From positions 62,001 to 126,000 of the forward strand of contig NZ_PDJD01000001.1 of NCBI RefSeq assembly GCF_002563925.1: a stretch of 64,000 nucleotides of DNA. The letters are read 5' to 3'. Below the pieces are notes generated by a model. It saw nothing but the letters and a program-made list of their open reading frames with translations. It ran no database searches and was not told where the DNA came from. The position numbers and the translations under genes are program-made. Shown piece after piece: positions 34,034 through 45,200 of this stretch (its first letter is position 1; every line of letters begins with the position of its first letter). The DNA is from Serinibacter salmoneus. GTDB taxonomy: Bacteria; Actinomycetota; Actinomycetes; Actinomycetales; Beutenbergiaceae.

Positions 34034-37000
34034 GTGAACCCGAGCACCACTGCAACGTCGCAGGTCAGCACGCCTGCCGACGCCTCACCCACGCATCAGC
34101 AAGCGGACCCCGCCCACAACGTCACGGCAACCTTCACCGCCGCCCCCGGCTCCACGGTCGAGGTGCGCGATGAGGAGTGGCTGGTGACCGCCGTCGAGCC
34201 CGGCGCCCCGGATCCGCAGACGCAAGAACCCACCTTCTTCGTCTCCGCGATCGGCCTGACGGGCATCACGAAGGACACCGAGGCGACGTTCTGGACTCAG
34301 CTCGACACGATCACGCAGTCCGATCCGCGCCACACCCGGGTGGTCGCGGACGGCAGCCCGGGTCACCGCAAGAGCCGCTTGTGGCTGGAGTCCATGCTGC
34401 GCAAGACCCCCGTCCCGGTGGGCGCCGAAGAACTCACCGTCTCCACCCAGGCCCTCGCCGACCCGCTGCCGTATCAGCATCAGGCGGTCCGTCAGGCGCT
34501 GGCCCCGGACAATCTGCGTCCGCGCATTCTCCTGGCAGACGCCGTGGGCCTGGGCAAGACCCTCGAGATCGGCATGATCCTCGCGGAACTCGTCCGCCGG
34601 GGCCGGGGTGACCGGATCCTCATCGTGACCCCGAAGCACGTGCTGGAGCAGATGCAGTTCGAACTGTGGACCCGGTTCGCGCTGCCGTTCGTGCGCCTGG
34701 ATTCCACGGGCATTCAGCGCATCCGGCAGAAGCTCCCGGCGAACCGCAACCCGTTCACCTACTTCAAGCGCGTGATCATCTCGATCGACACGTTGAAGTC
34801 GGACAAGTACGTGAACCACCTGCGCCGCCAGCAGTGGGACGCGGTCGTGATCGACGAATCGCACAACGTCACGAACGCCTCCAGCCAGAACAACCGGCTG
34901 GCCACCACCCTCGCGGAGCGCACCGATGCGCTGATCCTAGCCTCCGCCACCCCGCACAACGGCAAGGCCGAGTCCTTTGCGGAACTCGTCCGCATGCTCG
35001 AACCGAGCGCCGTCAGCCCCACCGGCGAGCTCGACGAGGATCAGGTGAAGCGCCTGATCATCCGCCGCCACCGGCACCACCCGGACGTCGCGGGCGTGGT
35101 GGGCGCGGACTGGGCGGAGCGGATGCCCCCGCACAACCTCCTCATCGACGCCTCCCCGGAGGAGAACGCAATCGCGGAGGAGTTGGAGCACACCTGGCTC
35201 TGGCCCGCGTCGGGCACCAACCCCTACTCGGGTTCCACCAAGGGCCTGTTCCCGTGGACCCTCGCGAAGGCGTTCCTCTCCAGTCCCGCGGCCCTGGCGG
35301 AGACCGTCAGGGAGCGCCGCAAGCGCCTCGCGAACCAGCCGACACCGAACCAACCGGCACCGAACCAACCGCCCACGAACGAGCAAGTCACCGACCAGGC
35401 CAAAGAACAACAAGCGCTCACCACTCTCGAGCACCTCGCCGAGCGCGCCGAGGCCGGCACCTCCGCCAAGTACGACGCCCTCCTGGCCCACCTCCGGACG
35501 ATCGGCGTCTCCAAGACCAGCCCCACCCGCGCCGTCGTGTTCGCCGAACGCCTCGCCACCCTGCACTGGCTGCGGGAGCGCCTGGCCCGTGACCTCAAAA
35601 TGACCACCGAGCAGGTCGCGGTCATGCACGGCGGGCTCACCGATGTGGATCAGCAGAAGATCGTGGAGAGCTTCAAGTTGGAGTCCTCCCCGATCCGCGT
35701 GCTCATCACGGGTGACGTCGCCTCCGAGGGCGTGAACCTGCACACCCAGTGCCATCACCTGATCCACTTCGACATCCCGTGGTCGCTGATCCGCATCGAG
35801 CAGCGCAACGGCCGCATCGACCGGTACGGGCAGAAGCACCGCCCGGTGATCACCACGCTCCTGCTGAACCCGAGCACGGAGCGGTTCGCGGGCGACATCC
35901 GCGTGCTGACCCGCCTGATGGAGCGCGAGGACGAGGCCCACCGCGCCCTCGGCGATTCCGCCTCCCTCATGGGCGAGTACGACGTGAAGGCGGAGGAGGA
36001 CTCGATCCGCCAGGTGTTGTCGGGCACCAAGCAACTCGACGACGTGGTGCACTCGGTCGAGGAGGTCCGGACCGCGGGTGGCCCCACGGGCATGCTGGCG
36101 CGCCTCATGGCGAAGCGCGCCGCTCCCGCGAAGCCCTCCGAGGAACCAGCGCAGCCCAACCAGTCCCGTCCCGCCACCGCAAGCGGGCTGTACGACGGCG
36201 AACTGGACTTCCTGAGTGACGCTCTCGCCGAGGCGCTGGTCACCCCGGAGAAGGACGTGCCGAACGGCGTCGCCTGGCAGACCCACCCGGGCCACGGCAT
36301 CGCCCAGCTCGACGTCTCCGGCGCCCAGACGAAGGATCTGCGCCAGCGTCTGGAGGTGCTGCCGCAGTCCTACCTCGCCGACCGCAAGGTCACCCGCACC
36401 TTCAAGCTCGCGACCACGGCGGTGGCGGGCAAGCGTGAGATCGCCCAGGCCCGCAGCAACGAGTCGACCTCGCTGTGGCCCGAGGCGCACTACCTCTCCC
36501 CGTTGCACCCGCTGCTGGAGTGGGCGGCGGACCGCAGCCTCGCGGCCCTGGGCCGCGGCCGCGTGTACGTGGTGCGCGGCGACGTGGCCGACCCCTCCGT
36601 CCTGCTGCAGGGCACCCTGACGAACGCCCGCGGTCAGGTCATCGCCACCTCCTACACGCATGTGCTGTTCCCGGGCGCCCCGAGCGTGCGCCCCGCGTTC
36701 GCGCAGCCGTTCGCCACGGCCGCCGAGGCGGTGGCGGCCCTGCGTCTGGCGGAGGTGAACACCGGCGGGGTGCCGGGCGCCGCCGCCTGGGGTGCGCTCA
36801 TTCCCGTGGCCGTGGACGAGGCACAGGCCATGATCGGGAACCAGGTCGCGGCCATCGAGGCAGCCACCCGGGACCGCATCGAGGCGTGGCGCGCCCGCTC
36901 CTCCCGCTGGCAGCAGCAGGCCGCCCGGGAGACCCAGCGCTCCACGGTGAGGCAGCGCACCGCGATGGTGGCCGCGGAGGAGGACCTCGCGGCGTCGATG

Positions 37001-37141
37001 AACCCGGAGCGCACCCTCATCCGCCCGCTGTTGGTGGTGGTGCCGCCCGGTGACCTGAGTGACCTGACCCCGGGTGACCTGCCCCCCGGCGATCTGACCC
37101 CCGGCGATCAGACCCCCGCGAGTGAGAACGGAGCCCTGTGA
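34034..37141 (+). CDS. SNF2-family helicase, DrmD-like
   Basis: A 1,035-aa SF2 ATPase. Walker A LADAVGLGKTLE near 167-178, Walker B VVIDESHN near 272-279, motif III ASATPHNGK near 300, and a C-terminal helicase lobe near 555-600 (GDVASEGVNLH and IEQRNGRIDRYGQ). A proline/asparagine repeat linker (about 435-455) and a C-terminal PGDL repeat tail are present. It resembles the SNF2 protein that leads class 1 DISARM operons. GTG at 34034 begins the operon, and its TGA overlaps the ATG of the methylase gene. It probably translocates on dsDNA in a defence complex with the next three genes; this is inference from gene order. Confidence 0.85.
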   Translation: MNPSTTATSQVSTPADASPTHQQADPAHNVTATFTAAPGSTVEVRDEEWLVTAVEPGAPDPQTQEPTFFVSAIGLTGITKDTEATFWTQLDTITQSDPRHTRVVADGSPGHRKSRLWLESMLRKTPVPVGAEELTVSTQALADPLPYQHQAVRQALAPDNLRPRILLADAVGLGKTLEIGMILAELVRRGRGDRILIVTPKHVLEQMQFELWTRFALPFVRLDSTGIQRIRQKLPANRNPFTYFKRVIISIDTLKSDKYVNHLRRQQWDAVVIDESHNVTNASSQNNRLATTLAERTDALILASATPHNGKAESFAELVRMLEPSAVSPTGELDEDQVKRLIIRRHRHHPDVAGVVGADWAERMPPHNLLIDASPEENAIAEELEHTWLWPASGTNPYSGSTKGLFPWTLAKAFLSSPAALAETVRERRKRLANQPTPNQPAPNQPPTNEQVTDQAKEQQALTTLEHLAERAEAGTSAKYDALLAHLRTIGVSKTSPTRAVVFAERLATLHWLRERLARDLKMTTEQVAVMHGGLTDVDQQKIVESFKLESSPIRVLITGDVASEGVNLHTQCHHLIHFDIPWSLIRIEQRNGRIDRYGQKHRPVITTLLLNPSTERFAGDIRVLTRLMEREDEAHRALGDSASLMGEYDVKAEEDSIRQVLSGTKQLDDVVHSVEEVRTAGGPTGMLARLMAKRAAPAKPSEEPAQPNQSRPATASGLYDGELDFLSDALAEALVTPEKDVPNGVAWQTHPGHGIAQLDVSGAQTKDLRQRLEVLPQSYLADRKVTRTFKLATTAVAGKREIAQARSNESTSLWPEAHYLSPLHPLLEWAADRSLAALGRGRVYVVRGDVADPSVLLQGTLTNARGQVIATSYTHVLFPGAPSVRPAFAQPFATAAEAVAALRLAEVNTGGVPGAAAWGALIPVAVDEAQAMIGNQVAAIEAATRDRIEAWRARSSRWQQQAARETQRSTVRQRTAMVAAEEDLAASMNPERTLIRPLLVVVPPGDLSDLTPGDLPPGDLTPGDQTPASENGAL

Positions 37142-40100
37142 TGGTCGCGAGCGATGCGATCACCGTTGGTGAGGACTGGATCAGCGAGCACTACCTGACC
37201 TCGGACGCCAAGGGCACCTTCCGCGCGAAGGTGCTGGAGCGCCGCAAGGAGTGGGACGCCACCGCGAAGGAGGGCCGCGAGACTCCGCGCACCCGGTTCC
37301 TGCGCGTGCGGCAGGACCTGTTGCGTACCTTCGCGGGCCTCGCGGAGTTGACGGACGCCGACGACGGCGCCACCGCAGCCACCGCCACCACCGCCCACTC
37401 CACCACCACCGCGCAACCCCATGAGGCCCCCAGCGAGGCCCTCAGAATCGCCCTGGATGCCCTGGACGCCACCCTCCTGCGCGCCCTGGGGTATGAGGCG
37501 TTCGGCTACGAGCCCCACCGCGAGGGCCCCGTGCTGCGCATCAACTCCCCGGGCCTGACCACCGGCGCCCCGCTCGCGATCATCTCCGCGACCACGGACC
37601 CCACCGGCGCCAAGGACCCCGAGTACCTGCTCTCCCGCAAGGGCTACACGCTGCGCAGGCCGTACGTCACCGAGGACGGCGAGGAGATCACCTCCGCCGC
37701 CCGGCTGCTCTCGCACCTGTTCGTGGCGGAGGACGGCCCCACCTTCGCCCTCGTGCTCGCGGGCCCGCTCGCGCTGATCACGGAGGCCACCCGATGGGCG
37801 GAGGGCCGCTACCTGGTGATCGACCTGCAGGTGGTCACCGAACGCGCCGAGGACGCCCGCGGCGGTGAGACCGACCGCGCCCTGACGTGCCTGGCGGCGC
37901 AGTCCCTCGCCCCGGACGCCGAGGGCAGCATCTGGTGGTCGAGCGTGCTGGAGGAGTCCGTCAAGCACACCGTGGGTGTCTCGCAGGATCTGCGCGACGG
38001 CGTGCGGGAGTCCATCGAGATCATCGCCAATGAGGTGGTCGCCCGTCGCCGCGCCCAGGGCCTGGAGCCGCTGCCCGCCGATCAGGCGCAGCCCCTGGCC
38101 CGCCAGTCGCTGCGGTTCCTGTACCGGATCCTGTTCCTGCTGTACGCGGAGGCCTCCCCGGAACTGGGGGTGCTGCCTACGGGGGAGGATGCCTACGAGC
38201 GCGGCTACAGCCTGGACCGGCTGCGGGAACTCACCCTGGTGGAGCTCGCCGATCAGGCCGACCTCAGCGGCACGCACCTGTACGACTCGCTGGCCGTGCT
38301 CTTCCGCCTCGTGGATCAAGGCACGGCTGATCAAGGCACTGCTGATCAGGGCACAGCCGACCAGGGCACTGCTCATCAAGGCACAGCCGACCAGGCCGTT
38401 CCGGAAGCGGACACCGCTGAGGACGACGGCGCTCCCCACCTCCCGGCGCTGATCTTCCGCTCCCTGCGGGCCGACCTGTTCCTCCCGCGCGCTACCGCCC
38501 ACATCGATGCGGTGGGCCTCGGCAACGGCGCCCTGCAGCAGGTGCTGGGCCGCCTGCTGCTCTCGAAGGAGTCCCGCGGTAAGGAACGCGGGTTCATCTC
38601 TTACGCGGAACTCGGCATCAACCAACTCGGTGCGGTGTACGAGGGGTTGATGAGTTACACGGGGTTCTTCGCTACCGAGGAGTTGTACGAGGTGGCCAAG
38701 GGGGGCGACGGCGAGAAGGGCTCCTGGGTGGTGCCCGTCACCCGTGCCGAGGGCATCAGCCCGAACGACTTCGTGCGGCGCGCCGATCCGGTCACGGGGG
38801 AGCGGACCCCGGTGGTGCACGAGCGGGGCGCGTTCGTGTTCCGGCTCTCGGGGCGGGAGCGGCAGCAGTCCGCCTCCTACTACACCCCCGAGGTGCTGAC
38901 CCGCTTCACGGTGTCGCAGGCGCTCGCCGAACTGCTCGATCAGCCCGACGAGCACGGCAACGAGCACGTCACCACGGCGCGGGAGATCCTCGACCTCACG
39001 GTCTGCGAGCCGGCGCTGGGGTCGGGGGCATTCGCCATCGAGGCGGTGCGGCAGCTCGCCACCGAGTACCTGCGCCGACGCCAGCACGAGACCGGCCGGA
39101 AGATCGACCCGGATGCCTACCCCCGGGAACTGCAGAAGGCGAAGGCCTACCTCGCCCTGCACCAGACCTACGGGGTGGACCTGAACGAGACCGCGGTGGA
39201 GTTCGCGGAGATCTCGCTGTGGTTGGACACCATGAGCGAGGGCCTGGCGGCGCCCTGGTTCGGGCTGCACCTGCGCCGCGGCAACAGCCTCATCGGCGCC
39301 CGGCACGCGTTCTACGGCAAGCACCAGTTGGCGAAGAAGGCCTGGCTGAGCGCCGTGCCGACCGACGCACCGCTCACCGGCGGCTTCGGTTCCGGCGGCC
39401 GCATCCACCACTTCCTGCTCCCCGCCGCTGGCTGGGGCAGCGCCACGGAGGCCAAGGAAGCGAAGACCCTCGCCCCCGAGTCCCACCAGCGGCTCAAGGC
39501 GTGGCGCCGGCAGATCACCGCGGTGCCCACCAAGCAGCAGACGGCGAAGCTGGTCGGGCTCGCGCATCGGGTGGAGGCGCTGTGGGACATCGCGCACCGG
39601 CGCCTGCAGATCGCCGAGCAGCAGGTCCGGCGCGACATCGGCCTCTGGGGCGCGCAGGACCTGCCCGTCGGCGGCGAGGTGACCCGCGAGCAGATCGAGG
39701 AGGCCCTCGCGGATCCCGCGGGTGCCTTCCAGCGACTGCGGCTGGTGATGGACGCCTGGTGCGCGCTCTGGTTCTGGCCGGTCGTACCGGACAATGACGG
39801 GCGCGACGACGCCGCTCACCCGGTCCAGCCGCCCACCCTGGAGGAGTGGCTGGCGGGGCTCACCGCGCTGCTCGGCGTGCACGTGGAGGCCAAGGGCGGC
39901 ACGGAGTTCCTGTACTCCAGCGCCACGTGGGAGGAGCTCGGTCACGAGGAGATCAACGATCGCACCTTCACCGGGGCCCTCTCCACCGACGACGCGGTCG
40001 CCCAGCACGCCTGGCTCGGGGAGGTGCAGCGCATCGCGGGCGGGCAGGGCTTCTTCCACTGGGAGCTGGATTTTGCGCCGGTGTTCGCCGGCCGCGGCGG

Positions 40101-42090
40101 ATTCGACCTCCAGGTGGGGAACCCCCCGTGGGTGCGGCCTCGATCCGACGTCGAGGCGCTGCTCGCCGAGGGTGACCCGTGGTGGCAACTCAAGACCAAG
40201 GCGACCCAGGAGGTGGTGCGCGCCAAGCGCGAGGCCACGCTCGCGCTGCCCGGCATGCGGCCGCTCGTCGTCAACGGCACGGCCGACGTCGCAGTGACCG
40301 CGGCCTACATCGGCGACGTCGTCAACTATCCGCACCTCGCGGGGCTACAGCCGGATCTCTACCGATGCTTCATGGGGCAGACATGGCGGCACCAGTCGCT
40401 CACCGGGCGAGTGGGCCTCATCCACCCTGAGAGTCACTTCACGGACGAGAAGGCCGGGAGTCTTCGCGCTGCGAGTTACGGACGCCTCCGGCGTCACTGG
40501 CAGTTCATCAACGAACTCCAGTTGTTCGAGATCGATCATCACCAGTCCTACGGCGTACATGTATACGGCGGCGAGCGGACGCCACGGTTCATCCAGGCGT
40601 CCACGCTGTATCACCCGGACACCGCCGAGCGTTCGCTTGCGCACGATGAGCCGGGCTACGAGGAGCCGGGCATCAAGGACCCGGAGGGAAGGTGGGATCT
40701 GCGCCCGCACAAGCACCGCCTGCTCTATGTCGACGAGTCCGTGCTCCACACGTGGCGTGACCTGCTCGAGACCCCAGCCGTTCCTGTGACTGAAACCCGC
40801 ATGGTGTATGCGGTGAACCGGGCGACCGAGACGGTGCTTGGCAAACTCTCCTCGGCGCCGCGCGTCGGTGCTCTAGGCCTGGAGTTCTCTCGCGGCTGGG
40901 ATGAATCCATTGACAGGAAGAAGGGGTTCTTCGACTCGGAATGGGGTGAGCCAGGCTCGTGGGACACAGCGATTCTTCAGGGGCCGCACCTCCACGTCGC
41001 TAACCCGGCGTACAAGACGCCGAACTCGACCATGTCGAGCAATCTCGACTGGTCGGCGGTGGACCTGGAGGAGTTGGCGGCCGACGCGATCCCGGCGACC
41101 TCGTACAAGCCGCGCGGCGACCGCGCCCGCTATGACGCCGCGTACACGCACTGGACCCGCGAGGTGGTGGTGGGTGCCGATGGCGAGCCGGTCGACCCGG
41201 TGCCCGCCGTCGATCCGCGCTGGATCCGCTCCGTCGAGACCGCCACCCACGGCGACGGCACCACGGTTCGCACCGAGTCCATCTCCGCGCGCGGCTTCTA
41301 CCGCCTCGCATGGCGCAAGATGGCCGCCAACACGGGCGAGAGGACACTCATCCCTGCGATCCTTCCGCCTGGAGCAACTCATATCGATGGAGTGTTCACT
41401 CTCGGCTCGATCGCTGGCGCGCCTTCGTCTCTCTTGGACGTCGCCGGGTTCACCTCGTCGTTGGTACTCGATGCCTTCCTGCGCGCCGCGCCCAAAGCAA
41501 ACATCCGTGCCGCGACGATCGAGAGTCTTCCGATCACGCTGGTTGCGAGGGTCAGTCATGCGCTGCACCTAAGGGTGCTGCGCCTCAACGGCGTCACCGA
41601 GGCCTACGCCGACCTGTGGGACGAGTGCTACGACCCCGCCTTCCGCGAGGACTCCTGGACCGGGCTGCCGGAACGCACCGGCTGGGTGGACCTGGGCGAC
41701 GTCGGGCCGCAGTGGACCCCGGACACCCCGCTGCGCCGGGATGAGGACCGGCGGCAGGCGCTGCTGGAGATCGACGCGCTCGTCGCGCTCTCCCTCGGCC
41801 TCACCGCGGACGAGCTCTGCACGATCTACCGCACCCAGTTCCCCGTGCTCTACGGCTACGACCGCAACCGCGACCACTACGACGCCAACGGCCGCATCGT
41901 TCCGCACTCCGTCATCACCACGTGGCGCAAGCGCGGCCGCAACGAGGGCCGCTACAGCGAGGAGGACCTCTCCGCCGTCCACCCCGGCAGCGGCGTGGAG
42001 TACCTCTACGAGTTGCCGTTCGAGACCCTCGACCGCGAGGCGCACCTGCGCCAGGCGTACGAGATCTTCGAGCAGCGTTTGGGGCGGTAG
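37141..42090 (+). CDS. Eco57I/PglX-like adenine-specific DNA methyltransferase
   Basis: A 1,649-aa methylase. The SAM-binding motif I is CEPALGSGAFAIEA near 622-635, followed by GVDLNETAVEFAEISLWL near 680. The catalytic NPPW motif of N6-adenine methylases is near 993. The roughly 360-residue gap between these motifs is very long. N- and C-terminal regions of several hundred residues probably recognise DNA, as in PglX and DrmMI. Five in-frame 15-bp repeats (38314-38388) encode a DQGTA linker. ATG at 37141 overlaps the SNF2 stop (GTGATG) with GGAG upstream; GTG 37138 is an alternative. It should methylate host DNA to mark self in the four-gene system. Confidence 0.87.
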   Translation: MVASDAITVGEDWISEHYLTSDAKGTFRAKVLERRKEWDATAKEGRETPRTRFLRVRQDLLRTFAGLAELTDADDGATAATATTAHSTTTAQPHEAPSEALRIALDALDATLLRALGYEAFGYEPHREGPVLRINSPGLTTGAPLAIISATTDPTGAKDPEYLLSRKGYTLRRPYVTEDGEEITSAARLLSHLFVAEDGPTFALVLAGPLALITEATRWAEGRYLVIDLQVVTERAEDARGGETDRALTCLAAQSLAPDAEGSIWWSSVLEESVKHTVGVSQDLRDGVRESIEIIANEVVARRRAQGLEPLPADQAQPLARQSLRFLYRILFLLYAEASPELGVLPTGEDAYERGYSLDRLRELTLVELADQADLSGTHLYDSLAVLFRLVDQGTADQGTADQGTADQGTAHQGTADQAVPEADTAEDDGAPHLPALIFRSLRADLFLPRATAHIDAVGLGNGALQQVLGRLLLSKESRGKERGFISYAELGINQLGAVYEGLMSYTGFFATEELYEVAKGGDGEKGSWVVPVTRAEGISPNDFVRRADPVTGERTPVVHERGAFVFRLSGRERQQSASYYTPEVLTRFTVSQALAELLDQPDEHGNEHVTTAREILDLTVCEPALGSGAFAIEAVRQLATEYLRRRQHETGRKIDPDAYPRELQKAKAYLALHQTYGVDLNETAVEFAEISLWLDTMSEGLAAPWFGLHLRRGNSLIGARHAFYGKHQLAKKAWLSAVPTDAPLTGGFGSGGRIHHFLLPAAGWGSATEAKEAKTLAPESHQRLKAWRRQITAVPTKQQTAKLVGLAHRVEALWDIAHRRLQIAEQQVRRDIGLWGAQDLPVGGEVTREQIEEALADPAGAFQRLRLVMDAWCALWFWPVVPDNDGRDDAAHPVQPPTLEEWLAGLTALLGVHVEAKGGTEFLYSSATWEELGHEEINDRTFTGALSTDDAVAQHAWLGEVQRIAGGQGFFHWELDFAPVFAGRGGFDLQVGNPPWVRPRSDVEALLAEGDPWWQLKTKATQEVVRAKREATLALPGMRPLVVNGTADVAVTAAYIGDVVNYPHLAGLQPDLYRCFMGQTWRHQSLTGRVGLIHPESHFTDEKAGSLRAASYGRLRRHWQFINELQLFEIDHHQSYGVHVYGGERTPRFIQASTLYHPDTAERSLAHDEPGYEEPGIKDPEGRWDLRPHKHRLLYVDESVLHTWRDLLETPAVPVTETRMVYAVNRATETVLGKLSSAPRVGALGLEFSRGWDESIDRKKGFFDSEWGEPGSWDTAILQGPHLHVANPAYKTPNSTMSSNLDWSAVDLEELAADAIPATSYKPRGDRARYDAAYTHWTREVVVGADGEPVDPVPAVDPRWIRSVETATHGDGTTVRTESISARGFYRLAWRKMAANTGERTLIPAILPPGATHIDGVFTLGSIAGAPSSLLDVAGFTSSLVLDAFLRAAPKANIRAATIESLPITLVARVSHALHLRVLRLNGVTEAYADLWDECYDPAFREDSWTGLPERTGWVDLGDVGPQWTPDTPLRRDEDRRQALLEIDALVALSLGLTADELCTIYRTQFPVLYGYDRNRDHYDANGRIVPHSVITTWRKRGRNEGRYSEEDLSAVHPGSGVEYLYELPFETLDREAHLRQAYEIFEQRLGR
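38314..38388 (+). repeat. Five tandem 15-bp repeats inside the methylase gene
   Basis: Units of the form GATCAAGGCACGGCT, each encoding DQGTA (once HQGTA), in frame. Change in copy number would alter linker length without breaking the frame. Confidence 0.85.
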
Positions 42091-42170
42091 CGCATGCGGG
42101 ATCGGTCGGCGTGGGGCAGACTGCCCCTCATGGGGGCAAAGTCGCCGAACACCGCTGAATCCGCATGCGC
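42090..42170. promoter_or_regulatory. Intercistronic inverted repeat with nested hairpin
   Basis: GCGCATGCGG (42090-42099) and CCGCATGCGC (42161-42170) are perfect 10-bp complements. Between them GGGGCA (42113-42118) and TGCCCC (42122-42127) form a tight hairpin. This is the only real gap in an operon whose other junctions overlap, so it may tune expression of the downstream genes. Confidence 0.55.
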
Positions 42171-42202
42171 GCCACTCGTGCTGACGGCAGGTGGGTGCGC
42201 GC

Positions 42203-45200
42203 GTGGCTGAACTGATCCCCGTCGCGCAGGCGGCGCGGCTACGTGAGGCCCTCGCGGAGTACCTCGGCACCACGTTCTCCCTGGCCGATCCCGCCACCCG
42301 CGCCGCCCTGGAGGACTTCCTCACCACCGCAGGCGGCGGCATGTTCCGCGGCCCCTACGTGCGCCTGCGCCTCCCGTTCCGCCCCGCTGCCGACGGGTGG
42401 CGCGACACCCTGGAGTGGTACGAGGGCTTCACCCCCTACGGCCATCAGGCCCGCGCCTTCGCGCGACTGAGCAGCCACGGCCTCGCCGAGGGCCAGCGGC
42501 CCCAGCCCACTCTCGTGACCACCGGCACCGGATCGGGAAAGACCGAGGCGTTCCTCTACCCGATCCTCGACCACGTGCTGCGCGCCAAGCGCCGCGGTAT
42601 CGCCGGCACCAAGGCGATCATCCTCTACCCGATGAACGCCCTCGCCAAGGACCAGGCCGATCGCCTCGCCCGCCTGCTCACCACCCACCCCGCCCTCGGG
42701 GAGGTCACCGCCGCCCTGTATGTGGGGCTGGACGGGCCCGAACGCAGCCGCGTCAGCGAGGACAGCCTCGTCACCTCCCGGCCGGTGATCCGCGACACCG
42801 CGCCGGACATCATCCTCACCAACTACAAGATGCTCGATCAGCTCCTGCTGCGCGACGGCGACGCCCCCCTGTGGGAACAGAGCGCGCGGAGCCTGCAGTA
42901 CCTCGTGCTGGATGAGTTCCACACCTACGACGGCGCGCAGGGCACCGACGTCGCCATGCTGATCCGCCGGCTCGGCCTCACCCTCGCCGCGCACGGCGCC
43001 CCCACCCACCCCGAGCGGCCGCTGGGGAACGTCACCCCCGTCGCCACCTCCGCCACCCTCGGCGGTGGGCCCGGCGAGCAGACCCCGCATGACGGCGCAG
43101 GAATCCACGCGGACGCCGGTGCGGATACGAGTGCAGCGGCGATGCGCACCTTCGCCGCCACCGTGTTCGGCGAGGAGTTCGCCCCCGATTCCGTGATCAC
43201 CGAGGACCGCCTCACCACCGCCGAATGGGCCGCCGACGCCGCCGACCGCATCGCGCACGAGCACGGCTACACCCCGGTGCCGCTGGACACCCTCACCTTC
43301 ACCCACCTCAACGCGTCCCACCCCGCGGGTGCGGACCCCGCCGCGGGAGAGGAGCCCGCCGCCACCGCCCGCGCGGTCCTCGCGGCGCTCTACCAGGACG
43401 GCGACGGCCACCGCCCCGACCTCACCGGCGCGCCCGAGGCCCTCCTGCTGGACCTCGTGAAGGCCCACCCGGCCACCGCGCGCCTGATCGAGGCCGCGCA
43501 GGAGGCGAGGGACCTGACCGAGTTGGCCCACGCCGTCGTGCCCCGCGGCGCCGCCACCACCCGGGCGGAGGCCCGCGCCACCGCCCCGGACGCCCTCACC
43601 CTGCTGCTCACCGCCCTCAGCCACGTGCGCGCCGTGTGCGGGCGCGGCGCCCTCTCGGTCGACACCCACCTGTGGATCCGGGAACTTACCCGGGTGGACC
43701 GCGCCGCCACCGGCTCACCCGCCTTCTCCTGGTCGGACGACGGCGTGGCCACCCTCGAGCACGGCGGCGCCGCCTTCCCCGCCCTGTACTGCCGCCACTG
43801 CCACCGCTCCGGCTGGGGGGTGGCCCTCGCCCCCACCGGCTCCACCCTGGACGGCGAGGACGAGGACATCCGCCGCCGCCACCTCGCGCGCGACGACCGA
43901 TTCCGCCCCCTGCTGCACGCCCCCGAGGAGGACGCCCGCTCCCGGGAGTCCGACCGCCCGGTGGACAACCTCATGTGGTTCCGCGTGGCCGACCGGCAAC
44001 TGGTGGCCAGCCGGCCCGATGCGGCCGCCATGGACGCCGGCGACGCCCTGCCCGTGCTCACCCACCGCAGCCAGGACGCCGGCGAACTGTCCGTGAACGA
44101 CACCTGCCCCTCCTGCCTGCAACCCGATGCGATCCGGTTCCTCGGCTCCGCGATCGCCACCATGCTCTCGGTGACCCTCTCGGCCCTGTTCGGCACCGAG
44201 AACCTCGACGACGCGGAGAAGAAGGCCCTGGTCTTCACCGACTCGGTGCAGGACGCCGCGCACCGCGCCGGGTTCGTGCAGGCCCGCTCGCACACACTCA
44301 CCCTGCGCGCCGTGCTGCGCCAGGCGCTCAGCGCCCGCGGTCGCGCCGAGGAACCCGAGGCGGGGGAGGCGAGCCTGGACGAGCTCGTGCGGGCCGTGCT
44401 GGAGGTGGCCGGGGACGACCCGCAGCGCCGCTACCGCATCCTCCCGCCCGACCTCGCCGATCTGGACGTCTTCGCGCCGTTCTGGCAGCCGGAGGCCACC
44501 ACCCGCGCCCGCAACAACGCACGCAAGCGGGTGGAGAAGCGCCTCGCGCTGGACGTGCAGTTGGAGTTCGGGCTGCGCTCCGGGGTCGGGCGCACCCTGG
44601 CCACCACCGGCGCCGCCACCGCGGGGGTGGACATCGAGGCCGCCCTGCTGGACCGTGTGGCCATCCAGGCACTGGAGTCCGCCGGCGGGGCGGGCACCCT
44701 GGAGTCCTTCAGCCCCACCGTGCCGCAACTGCGCGTTTGGGTGCGTGGGGTGCTGGAGCGGATGCGCACCCGCGGCGCCATCGGGCACGAGTGGTTCACC
44801 AAGTTCCGCCGGGAGGACGGCAACCGCTTCCGGATCTGGGGCGGGCGGCCCCGGCACGAGGGCATGCCCGCCTTCCCGCGCGGCGCCTCCGCCCCCGGCT
44901 ACCCCCGCATCGGCGGGCAGGCCGCCGCCAAGGACTCCGACATGGACCCGATCGGCAGCCCCCGCGGCTGGTATGCCACCTGGACCGCGGCCGCGCTCGG
45001 CGTGGCCGCCCCCGAGGGCGCCGCCCTGGCCAAGGCCCTCTTCACCGCCCTGGAGCGGCGCGACGTGATCGGCGCCGAGGTCTCCGACTCCCAGGCCACC
45101 ACCTACCACCTCAGCCCCGCGAGCATCACCGTGCGCGCCATCAGCCGCGACGACCTCGCCGCCGGCCGCGCCGCCCTGACCTGCACCACCTGCCACGACG

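Noticed and set aside
38314-38388. CRISPR-like short repeats
   Set aside because: The repeats are contiguous 15-bp coding units without spacers. No CRISPR array or cas gene was seen anywhere in the window.
37108-40335. 1,075-codon minus-strand frame
   Set aside because: It is antisense to the methylase; no motif, and the plus strand carries the SAM-binding and NPPW motifs.
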